A stretch of 21,204 nt of DNA from a virus: positions 1 through 21,204 of the IMG/VR virus record IMGVR_UViG_3300042868_008155; one strand, given 5' to 3'. The notes under the pieces were generated by a model. It was not told the DNA's origin. It worked only from the letters and a program-made list of their open reading frames with translations, and searched no databases. This document shows positions 5,000-11,240 of this stretch, piece after piece. The position numbers and the translations under genes were made by a program. Each line of letters starts with the position of its first letter. The stretch's first letter is position 1.

Positions 5000-6398
5000 C
5001 CCCGACGATTGGAACCGCGCCCTAACGGGATCGGCACGCCAGCAGCGCGCCGTGGCCAAGTCCGCCCGGTCAGAAGCCGGCATCATGTCTTTTTCGGAAG
5101 AACAAGCCGCCCTTGCCTTTGCGGCAAAGCAGGAAGGCAAGATGGTTTGGGACCATACCGCAGGCCAATGGTTTCTGTTTAGCAAGGGCAAGTGGACGGT
5201 TGACGGGATAGGCGAGGCCAATGACCGCGCCCGGCAATTCTTACGCGACCTACAAGCCACGCCTGGCATATCCGAGGGCGAGCGCAAGGCGATGGGCAAG
5301 CTGGCGTTCACGCGCAACGTCCTAGCGTTCGCACAGTCAGACACGCGCATCGCAGTGCATCAAGGAGTGTGGGATGCCGACCCTTGGCTTTTGGGCGTGC
5401 CCGGTGGCGTAGTGGATCTGAAAACAGGCAAGAAACGCGATGCCAAGCCCAGCGAATACATCAGCCGAAACACGCTCATAGCGCCTGCCGCGCCTTCATT
5501 CGATCCGGTCCTATGGCGCAGCTTCCTAATCGAAGCGACAGCCAATGACCCCGAGACAATCGCCTTCCTCCAGCGCCTTTGCGGGTATTTCCTGACCGGC
5601 GACGTGACGGAGGAAATGCTCGCCTTCCTGTACGGGAGCGGCGGCAACGGCAAGGGCGTGTTTGTGACCACAGTCACCACGATCCTAGGCGGTTATGCCG
5701 TGGCGGCGCCCATGGGGGCCTTCACGGCAGATAGCCGCATGAACGTGGAATATTACCGGGCCCGCATGGCCGGAAGTCGCCTTGTCACCGCGTCAGAGAC
5801 AGAGGCGGGCCACGCCTGGGCTGAAAGTCAGATCAAGGAACTTACCGGCAATGAGGCGCCGGTCTCCGCGCGCCAGCCGTTCGGGCGCCCGTTTGAATAC
5901 TGGCCGCAATACAAGCTGATGTTTGTCGGCAACCACGCGCCGCGTCTCAAGGGCCGCAGCAAGGCCATGGAGCGGCGCTTGCGTATTGTCCCCTTCGACA
6001 ATGAGCCGGCAGAACCTGACCACACCTTAAAGACCCGGCTAGAGGCAGAATACCCGGCCATCCTGCAATGGATGATCGAGGGCTGCCTTGCGTGGCAACA
6101 GCAGCGCCTCGGCACCGCGCCCGCCATTGCGGCAAAAACAGCCGAGTATTTTGACCTTCAAGACGCTTTCGGCAGGTGGATTAGCGAGCGATGCACCCTT
6201 GACGCAGTTTTCAGCGCGCGGCCTGGCGCCCTTTACGCTGACTTCCGGAATTGGACCAAAGCAAACGGGGAACACGCCCCAAGTAACCAAGAATTTGCCG
6301 AAAATATCAATCGCCGCAAGGGCTTATTCCGTCGCCGCGTTCGGGGGCAGGATTGGGTAGGCGGTATCAAACTCAAGGAGATGGAAGATGATTTCTAA
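4938..6398 (+). CDS. P4/D5-type SF3 helicase (phage primase-helicase)
   Basis: The protein is an ATP-driven replicative helicase of superfamily 3. From ATG 4938 it has 486 aa. The first ~190 residues contain the D5 N-terminal region (L-G-V-P-G-G-V-V-D-L-K-T-G). The Walker A GSGGNGKG is at ~233-240, a Walker-B-like S-R-L-V-T-A-S-E-T-E at ~280-289, and the SF3 motif C K-L-M-F-V-G-N-H-A-P at ~326-335, followed by the R-R-L-R-I-V-P-F arginine region. A winged-helix-like C-terminus ends E-M-E-D-D-F. The primase active site is not evident, so it may work with the upstream 138-aa protein. The start is uncertain: 4938 has GGGAG 10 bases upstream, 4965 is an alternative, and the frame is open from 4863. 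Confidence 0.88.
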   Translation: MKPPVASLMQSNRTPDVSDYDPDDWNRALTGSARQQRAVAKSARSEAGIMSFSEEQAALAFAAKQEGKMVWDHTAGQWFLFSKGKWTVDGIGEANDRARQFLRDLQATPGISEGERKAMGKLAFTRNVLAFAQSDTRIAVHQGVWDADPWLLGVPGGVVDLKTGKKRDAKPSEYISRNTLIAPAAPSFDPVLWRSFLIEATANDPETIAFLQRLCGYFLTGDVTEEMLAFLYGSGGNGKGVFVTTVTTILGGYAVAAPMGAFTADSRMNVEYYRARMAGSRLVTASETEAGHAWAESQIKELTGNEAPVSARQPFGRPFEYWPQYKLMFVGNHAPRLKGRSKAMERRLRIVPFDNEPAEPDHTLKTRLEAEYPAILQWMIEGCLAWQQQRLGTAPAIAAKTAEYFDLQDAFGRWISERCTLDAVFSARPGALYADFRNWTKANGEHAPSNQEFAENINRRKGLFRRRVRGQDWVGGIKLKEMEDDF

Positions 6399-6735
6399 GG
6401 CACATCTTGACCTATTTGGCCCCACAGGGGGGCGGAGGGGGCGATGCGATGGGGAGTTTTCCCAACCTTTTACAAATACGGGCGCGCGCGCATATGCGCA
6501 GGTGGGAAGGTTTGAAAAAGTCCCTCCTCGCACCGCCCCCACCGCCCCCATCGCCCCCTGCGAGGTAGCGCCAGACCCCGCCCGCAATTACCCGACCCCG
6601 GCCAGCATTAAGGCGGCCTTCGACGATTGGACCGACGCCGGCCAGCCATGGCCACCGCCTGCCGGGCTGACGAGCGCCATTGCCTCCAGGCTGATCCCGC
6701 GCCGGGAACCCCAGCACGGCAAGCGGTGGCGCTGA
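6388..6735 (+). CDS. Hypothetical protein containing a large inverted repeat, 115 aa
   Basis: ATG 6388 follows a strong AAGGAG and overlaps the helicase end by 11 bases. The N-terminal ~60 residues are low complexity (G-R-R-G-R-C, then T-A-P-T-A-P-I-A-P), shaped by the inverted repeat in the DNA. The C-terminal ~50 residues (A-S-I-K-A-A-F-D-D-W-T-D-A-G-Q-P-W-P-P-P) look like a normal small domain. No function is recognised. The first half may be translated mainly because it lies over a DNA element. Confidence 0.5.
   Translation: MISKAHLDLFGPTGGRRGRCDGEFSQPFTNTGARAYAQVGRFEKVPPRTAPTAPIAPCEVAPDPARNYPTPASIKAAFDDWTDAGQPWPPPAGLTSAIASRLIPRREPQHGKRWR
6428..6549. repeat. Imperfect ~43-bp inverted repeat, candidate replication origin
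   Basis: The arms 6428-6469 and 6507-6549 are reverse complements at about 35 of 43 positions with a one-base gap; one arm is G-rich and the other C-rich. The 37-base centre begins with an AT-rich ttacaaata and contains the perfect palindrome gcgcatatgcgc (6488-6499). It lies directly after the helicase gene, a usual place for the origin the helicase acts on. An RNA or recombination role is also possible. Confidence 0.55.
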
Positions 6736-6923
6736 TGGACATGACCCCTGCCCAAGTGGCGCGCGCCCATGCTGACGATGCGCTGGCCGAGGAGTGCCTG
6801 CGCCGCGCCAAAGCCGCCCAGGACGGCTTGCAGCACCCAAAGCTGGACCAGGAGGGCCGGGAATACCTGGAAGGGCTTGTGGCGCGGTTTAATGCGCTTG
6901 CGGCGCGGTTGAAAGGAAGCTAG
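6735..6923 (+). CDS. Hypothetical small helical protein, 62 aa
   Basis: ATG 6735 overlaps the upstream stop (TGATG). The open frame extends upstream, but the overlap favours this start. The sequence is Ala/Leu-rich and amphipathic (A-Q-V-A-R-A-H-A-D-D-A-L-A-E-E-C-L-R-R-A-K), probably a helical hairpin or short coiled coil. No family recognised. Confidence 0.55.
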   Translation: MDMTPAQVARAHADDALAEECLRRAKAAQDGLQHPKLDQEGREYLEGLVARFNALAARLKGS

Positions 6924-6925
6924 AC

Positions 6926-7423
6926 ATGAATGGAGCTATCGCCATGACGAAGCCGAAACCCGCGCGCGCGCGCGGACGCCCTGAGAAGCCCATAACCCTT
7001 GATTACGGCCCTGCCCAGCGCTTGGTGAACGGCACGGCATGGCTTGCCTACCGAGCGGACCCTGAACACCCTGGACGGCCATCTGTCAGGGCTGGCAAGG
7101 CCAAGGTAATATATCACCAGCTTTGGCTTGCCGGGCACCTGACGGATGAACAGCACGAGGCGGCAGATCGCTACCTGACGCGGCTGGAGGTGGCGAGCGG
7201 CGCCAAGGTGGACACGCGCGGGCATGGAGCGGCAAGTTATGGCCCGACTGCGGCCCAAGTCGCGGCATTGGCGGATTTGCGGATAGCTGACGCGGCGATA
7301 GGGCCGGCGCCGCTTGTGGCAGGGGTGCGGACGGTCATCGGCTGGAATATCTGGCCGCCTGACTTGGACGTGCGGGATTTCAAGGGCGCGATGCAGCGAG
7401 TGGCGGATGTGTGGGGGATGTGA
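6926..7423 (+). CDS. Hypothetical phage protein, 165 aa; candidate late regulator by position
   Basis: It has AAGGAAG upstream of ATG 6926; an internal ATG (6944) is an alternative. Residues ~7-21 are basic (T-K-P-K-P-A-R-A-R-G-R-P-E-K-P) with an R-G-R-P AT-hook-like core. A helical core follows (V-I-Y-H-Q-L-W-L-A-G-H-L-T-D-E-Q-H-E-A-A-D-R-Y-L), then a C-terminal W-N-I-W-P-P-D segment. No family is named with confidence. As the last sizeable gene before the attenuated promoter at 7620, with a basic tail, it is the best candidate for an antiterminator or late activator, but this is position-based inference only. Confidence 0.6.
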   Translation: MNGAIAMTKPKPARARGRPEKPITLDYGPAQRLVNGTAWLAYRADPEHPGRPSVRAGKAKVIYHQLWLAGHLTDEQHEAADRYLTRLEVASGAKVDTRGHGAASYGPTAAQVAALADLRIADAAIGPAPLVAGVRTVIGWNIWPPDLDVRDFKGAMQRVADVWGM

Positions 7424-7614
7424 TGGACGGGTTGCGGCATGATGTGGCGCTTTCGCTTGGCTTGCTCGTTTTAGACGCGGCTGGGCTGGCGCTGGACCGG
7501 CATGAGGCGGTTCGGGTGCCCTGGACCATTTACGACTGCGAGATTATTGTTCGGCCAAAATCGGCGCCGCGCCCGCATCCCGCGTATTTTTGGCTTGGGG
7601 CGGGGGCGGAATAA
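7423..7614 (+). CDS. Hypothetical small protein, 63 aa
   Basis: ATG 7423 overlaps the upstream stop (TGATG); GTG 7411 in the same frame is less likely. The N-terminal part is helical and hydrophobic (V-A-L-S-L-G-L-L-V-L-D-A-A-G-L-A-L), the rest strand-like. It ends six bases before the -35 box of the promoter at 7620, so it is the last gene of the early unit. No function recognised. Confidence 0.5.
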   Translation: MDGLRHDVALSLGLLVLDAAGLALDRHEAVRVPWTIYDCEIIVRPKSAPRPHPAYFWLGAGAE

Positions 7615-7619
7615 ACCGC

Positions 7620-7648
7620 TTGACAGCCCCATGATTTATTTGTAGGGG
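7620..7648 (+). promoter_or_regulatory. Predicted promoter of the packaging/virion operon
   Basis: TTGACA (7620-7625), 17 bases, then TAGGGG (7643-7648). The -35 is perfect and the -10 matches the TAGGGT of the two promoters near 830 except for its last base. It lies in one of the few true intergenic gaps. The spacer is AT-rich (atgatttatt). Transcription would start near 7655. Confidence 0.55.
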
Positions 7649-7669
7649 GACCGTATTCTGTATTTCTGC

Positions 7670-7700
7670 GCCCGGAGCCCCACAAGGCTACCGGGCTTTT
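7670..7700 (+). terminator. Terminator hairpin directly after the late promoter
   Basis: The stem GCCCGG plus AGCC (7670-7679) pairs with GGCT (7686-7689) and CCGGGC (7691-7696), with a single bulged A at 7690, a 6-base loop and then TTTT. It lies about 15 bases after the predicted transcription start and before the first packaging gene, so it would stop nearly all transcripts at about 45 nt unless RNA polymerase is modified. Confidence 0.55.
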
Positions 7701-7715
7701 CATGGCCGGGGCGCA

Positions 7716-8132
7716 ATGCACACCAAGACCACACGTGTCGGCAATGGCGCGGGCCACGGCGGACCGGCCAGCGGCACACCCGCACAGGGCGCAGGCTACG
7801 GGCCAGGCGCAGGCCCCGCTAAGGCTTTCACCAGCGATCAGCAGCCGACCGGCGAGGCCAAGTCTGCCGGTAAGGAAGTCGCAGCCGAGATCAAGGCGCA
7901 GATTGCCGCGCGCAAGGAAGAGATACTCGCCGCGCAATTTACGCGGGCGCTGGACACGGCGCACCCGCAAGGCCACGCGGCGGCGAAGGACTTGCTGGAT
8001 CGTATCGCGCCGCCTGAGAGCAAGACGGACGTAACCACGAACGGCGAGCGCCTTGGCTACGTCATCATGGCGCCGGCAGAGGCAGAGGACGCCGAAGCAT
8101 GGGCGAAACAGCACCAGCCGCCCCAAGCGTAG
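7716..8132 (+). CDS. Putative terminase small subunit
   Basis: The 138-aa protein has a disordered Gly/Ala-rich N-terminus (~1-50). A helical region follows (A-A-R-K-E-E-I-L-A-A-Q-F-T-R-A-L, then G-H-A-A-A-K-D-L-L-D-R-I-A-P-P-E), a segment seen in phage small-terminase-like proteins that sit before the large subunit. It would recognise DNA for packaging and stimulate the large subunit. The call rests mainly on position; no clear helix-turn-helix is visible. The ribosome-binding site before ATG 7716 is weak (GGGGCG). It overlaps the large subunit by 34 bases. Confidence 0.55.
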   Translation: MHTKTTRVGNGAGHGGPASGTPAQGAGYGPGAGPAKAFTSDQQPTGEAKSAGKEVAAEIKAQIAARKEEILAAQFTRALDTAHPQGHAAAKDLLDRIAPPESKTDVTTNGERLGYVIMAPAEAEDAEAWAKQHQPPQA

Positions 8133-9547
8133 TCTGGCGCCCCCAGGCAGGCCCGCAAACGGCGCTGCTGACCTGCCCGGTCTTTGAGGTTTTCTTTGGT
8201 GGTGCCCGAGGTGGCGGCAAGACTGACGGAATGCTGGGCGAATGGGCGGTACACGCCAATCGCTACAAGAAAGACGCTATCGGCCTGATGGTGCGCCGCA
8301 CCCGGACCGAATTGACTGAAACATTCGAGCGCGCCAAGATCTTGTTCACGCCGATAGGCGCGCAATTCACCAGCGTCCCTATGCGATGCATCATGCCAGG
8401 CGGGGCAAGACTGAGTTTCGCCTATCTGGAGCGCGACGCGGACGCCGAGGGCTATCAGGGTCACAGTTATACGCGGGTCTATGTGGAAGAGGCGGGCAAT
8501 TTCCCAAGCCCGGCGCCGATCCTGAAGCTATTTGCCACGCTGCGTTCCGGTTCGGGCGTTCCGTGCCGCATACGCCTGACGGGCAATCCGGGCGGGCCTG
8601 GGCATCAATGGGTGCGGGCGCGTTATATTGACCCGGAGCCGATGGGCTGGCGCGTCATGAAGGATGACGTAAGCGGCCTGGAGCGGGTTTATATCCCGTC
8701 ACGGGTCGGCGATAACCGGCACTTGGGCGCGGATTATGTGGCGCGGCTAAGGGCAAGCGGAGCGCCGGAATTGGTGCGGGCTTGGCTAGAAGGCGATTGG
8801 TCAGTCATTGCCGGGGCGTTCTTTCCCGAGTTTGACATGGGCCGGCACGTCATCGCGCCGCGCGAATTGCCGGAGCATTGGTTCCGGTTCCGGTCTTTGG
8901 ACTGGGGCAGCGCTAGGCCCTTCTCGGTGGGCTGGTGGGCCGTGTCTGATGGCGAATTGCCTGACATCCCGCGCGGTGCGCTGGTGCGATACCGGGAATG
9001 GTATGGCAGCACTGGCAAGCCGAATGAGGGCTTGCGGATGACTGCCGAGGAAGTGGCGTTTGGTATCGCGCAACGTGAGGCGGGCGACCCCAAGCCTGAG
9101 AATGGCCTTCACGGCGTGGCGGACCCGGCCATTTTCAGCAGCGACGGCGGGCCGAGCATCGGCGAGCGCATGGCGCGGTCCGCCAAGGTTTTCTTCCGCC
9201 CGGCGGATAATGCCCGCGTGTCGCGTCAAGGCGCGCTTGGCGGGTGGGACCAAGTGCGAGCGCGGTTGCGCGGTGATGAAACCGGGCCGGGCTTGCTGAT
9301 CTTCAGCACATGCCGCGACCTAATCCGCACTTTGCCGGCGTTGCAGCATGATCCTGACCGCCCGGAAGATGTGGACAGTGACGGCGAAGACCACGCGCCG
9401 GACGAGGCGCGCTACGCTTGCATGAGCCGCCCTTGGGTGCGGCAAAAGCCGGTGCAAAAGCCGGGGAATATCGTGTCAGTTGGTGGCACGAACACCGCGA
9501 CTTTCAATGATTTATGGAAAACCGCGCCGCAAACCGCGCGCTGGTAA
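8099..9547 (+). CDS. terL: Terminase large subunit
   Basis: This 482-aa motor-nuclease packages DNA into the empty head. The ATPase domain has Walker A G-G-A-R-G-G-G-K-T (34-42) and Walker B R-V-Y-V-E-E-A (~126-132, Glu130/131 catalytic). The coupling motif region is near L-T-G-N-P-G-G (~161-167). The nuclease domain begins with L-D-W-G-S (Asp268) and continues with G-V-A-D-P-A-I-F (Asp ~343), two of the acidic residues of the RNase H-like site. Length is normal. The order small subunit, large subunit, accessory genes, then portal is typical of the head module. The T-number or packaging type (headful or cos) cannot be read from sequence alone. Confidence 0.95.
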   Translation: MGETAPAAPSVVWRPQAGPQTALLTCPVFEVFFGGARGGGKTDGMLGEWAVHANRYKKDAIGLMVRRTRTELTETFERAKILFTPIGAQFTSVPMRCIMPGGARLSFAYLERDADAEGYQGHSYTRVYVEEAGNFPSPAPILKLFATLRSGSGVPCRIRLTGNPGGPGHQWVRARYIDPEPMGWRVMKDDVSGLERVYIPSRVGDNRHLGADYVARLRASGAPELVRAWLEGDWSVIAGAFFPEFDMGRHVIAPRELPEHWFRFRSLDWGSARPFSVGWWAVSDGELPDIPRGALVRYREWYGSTGKPNEGLRMTAEEVAFGIAQREAGDPKPENGLHGVADPAIFSSDGGPSIGERMARSAKVFFRPADNARVSRQGALGGWDQVRARLRGDETGPGLLIFSTCRDLIRTLPALQHDPDRPEDVDSDGEDHAPDEARYACMSRPWVRQKPVQKPGNIVSVGGTNTATFNDLWKTAPQTARW

Positions 9548-9558
9548 GGAAATTTGCC

Positions 9559-9849
9559 ATGTTGAATGCCCCATTCTCGCCCGGCGAGACCTTAACGCTT
9601 TCCGTAACAACCACCAGCAGCAACGCAAGTTTTGCGACGGCTGGAACGGCGGCGTCTGTCATTGAAGTGCAGAATACTGGCTCTTCCCCATGCTTTATTG
9701 TTTTCGGAGCCACCGCAACAACGGCGGGATATCCGATTGGTGCCGGTCAGGCCAAACTATTGAGTAAACCGCCCGGACAAGCGCAGATCGCAGCCATTTG
9801 TGGATCTGGCAGCACCACGCTTTATGTCACGTCAGGCCAGGGCCGTTAA
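9559..9849 (+). CDS. Putative virion accessory (head decoration-type) protein, 96 aa
   Basis: ATG 9559 is chosen because AAGGAAA lies 7-8 bases upstream. The protein is nearly all beta by composition: V-I-E-V-Q-N-T-G, C-F-I-V-F-G, then I-A-A-I-C-G-S-G-S-T-T-L-Y-V-T-S-G-Q-G. The N-x-G ... v-x-x-G ... t-x-x-G-x-G pattern is common in small phage virion proteins encoded near terminase and portal. Exact location in the particle is unknown. Confidence 0.6.
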   Translation: MLNAPFSPGETLTLSVTTTSSNASFATAGTAASVIEVQNTGSSPCFIVFGATATTAGYPIGAGQAKLLSKPPGQAQIAAICGSGSTTLYVTSGQGR

Positions 9850-10552
9850 ATTGTCACAGCGCCTAAATACGCGGTTGCGGGCGGTGGCTGCGGCGGTTAG
9901 CAGTGGCATCGTCACCAGCGGCCTCGTGATGCACTTGGACGCGGGCAACGCCGCATCCTATCCCGGCAGCGGCACGGCTTGGACGGACCTGACCGTGAAC
10001 GGGAATAACGGGACGCTGACCAATGGCCCAACCTATAGCGCGGCAGATGGCGGACAGATTGTTTTTGATGGTGTGAATGATTACATCATCGGGACAAATA
10101 ATGCATCCGTACAGATTACTGAGGGAACCATAGCGTGTTGGGTTCGGTGTCAGACTGAACCTAATTATGTCGGTCTAATAAGCAAAAATAATGCATGGGC
10201 CCTAGTGGCTAACAATGATGTGCTTGGCTGCTATGATTGGGGTAATGCTGTTTTTCGATCTACTGGCTTGAATATAGCAGATAATGCTTGGCGTTATATC
10301 AGTATGACTTTCACAAACACAGTTGGAACACCATCAAACAACGCGATTATTTATGTTAATGGTTCTGCTGTGCTGACCACCACAACAAAGCATGTGAATC
10401 AAGCTACGGAATTTGGTTTAGCGGTAGCGCAAGCAGTTTCTGGCGAGAATTTGCGTGGTGGTATCGCGATTGGTCATATCTACAACCGCGTCCTTTCGGC
10501 AGCAGAAATCCAGCAAAACTTTGACGCCAACAAAGCGAGGTTCGGCCTATGA
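9824..10552 (+). CDS. LamG/concanavalin A-like domain virion protein
   Basis: After a short basic leader, a LamG (laminin-G-like jelly roll) domain covers about residues 35-235. It starts G-L-V-M-H-L-D-A-G-N-A-A-S-Y-P-G-S-G, continues N-G-N-N-G-T-L, I-V-F-D-G-V-N-D-Y and W-R-Y-I-S-M-T-F, and ends with the usual I-G-H-I-Y-N-R-V-L-S-A-A-E-I closing motif. Such domains bind glycans or other particle proteins, so surface attachment or decoration is likely. The start is unsure: ATG 9824 lies inside the previous gene without a clear ribosome-binding site, and TTG 9851 is an alternative. The middle of the gene is markedly AT-richer than its neighbours. Confidence 0.8.
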   Translation: MSRQARAVKLSQRLNTRLRAVAAAVSSGIVTSGLVMHLDAGNAASYPGSGTAWTDLTVNGNNGTLTNGPTYSAADGGQIVFDGVNDYIIGTNNASVQITEGTIACWVRCQTEPNYVGLISKNNAWALVANNDVLGCYDWGNAVFRSTGLNIADNAWRYISMTFTNTVGTPSNNAIIYVNGSAVLTTTTKHVNQATEFGLAVAQAVSGENLRGGIAIGHIYNRVLSAAEIQQNFDANKARFGL

Positions 10553-10965
10553 TCGAATGGAAAATCGCAAACCTATTTGCCACGCTAAGCAATTCAGAGA
10601 TGGACCAGCAGCGCCCCAATGGCGCGATTGTGGTGCGCGCTGAATGGCAGGTAACGGGACGCGACCAGAACATCACGGCAAGCGTGACGGGCTTTCAAGA
10701 ATTTGTTTATAACCCGGAAACGGAGTTCACGCCGTATTTGGAATTGACGGAAGAACAGGTTTTGTCGTGGGTTCATCGCGCAATGGCCGGGCAGCGCAAA
10801 GCCTATGAAGATATGGTGATGCAGCAAGTGGCGCAGAAGAAGGCAGAGCCGATCACGCTGCCGCTGCCGTGGCATCAGCCCGCGCCTATTATGGTGGAAC
10901 AGCCTTCCGGCAACGACACGCTGATAGGCGGCAACGGCAATGATAGTCTTGGGGGTTTGGCGTGA
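10549..10965 (+). CDS. Conserved-type phage protein with RTX-like C-terminal tail, 138 aa
   Basis: ATG 10549 overlaps the LamG gene stop (ATGA). Residues ~1-95 (M-I-E-W-K-I-A-N-L ... V-R-A-E-W-Q-V-T-G ... L-T-E-E-Q-V-L-S-W-V) resemble a small phage family with a W-x-I start and L-T-E-E-Q-V motif; function unknown. The last ~20 residues contain G-N-D-T-L-I-G-G-N-G-N-D-S-L-G-G, nearly two RTX-type calcium-binding nonapeptides, which is unusual for this kind of protein. Two repeats alone are below the usual number for a stable calcium roll. Confidence 0.6.
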   Translation: MIEWKIANLFATLSNSEMDQQRPNGAIVVRAEWQVTGRDQNITASVTGFQEFVYNPETEFTPYLELTEEQVLSWVHRAMAGQRKAYEDMVMQQVAQKKAEPITLPLPWHQPAPIMVEQPSGNDTLIGGNGNDSLGGLA

Positions 10966-11240
10966 CCCTCAAGATACCGCCTGGCCTAAGCCATGCCTTG
11001 ATCGGCGCTGCGCTGACTGTAGTCATTGGTATTCCATGCGCTTTGATTGGCTTGCCTGCGCTTATCGGCGCTGGTTTTGCCATCGGGTTCTATGTCGGGC
11101 GCGAACGGCGCCAATCGGAAGAACACTTTGGAAGCAACCGCATCTGGCCGTGGCAATGGAAGCCGCGCGCTGGGCGTGATATCGCTTGGCCTGCGCTGGC
11201 GGCGGCACTTGCCGCGCTTTTGATTGAGGTTTTAGCGTAA
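10962..11240 (+). CDS. Membrane protein, 92 aa, two to three spans
   Basis: GTG 10962 overlaps the upstream stop (GTGA), with a GGGGG stretch before it. Hydrophobic segments lie at ~10-28, ~28-45 and ~74-91, separated by a charged loop with G-R-E-R-R-Q-S-E-E-H-F and W-P-W-Q-W-K. Similar small membrane proteins with a G-R-E ... Trp-rich loop are common near phage structural genes; some are suspected holins, but no direct holin signature can be claimed. It ends one base into the portal start (TAATG). Confidence 0.6.
   Translation: MTLKIPPGLSHALIGAALTVVIGIPCALIGLPALIGAGFAIGFYVGRERRQSEEHFGSNRIWPWQWKPRAGRDIAWPALAAALAALLIEVLA

Noticed and set aside
6324-6840. Minus-strand frames across the G/C-rich inverted repeat
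   Set aside because: They have no start signal and low-complexity Gly/Ala content that follows from the repeat; the plus-strand gene has an AAGGAG start and coupled neighbours.
8099-9300. Minus-strand open frames opposite the terminase gene
   Set aside because: They are opposite-strand shadows typical of GC-rich DNA, with no family match, while the plus strand carries clear terminase motifs.
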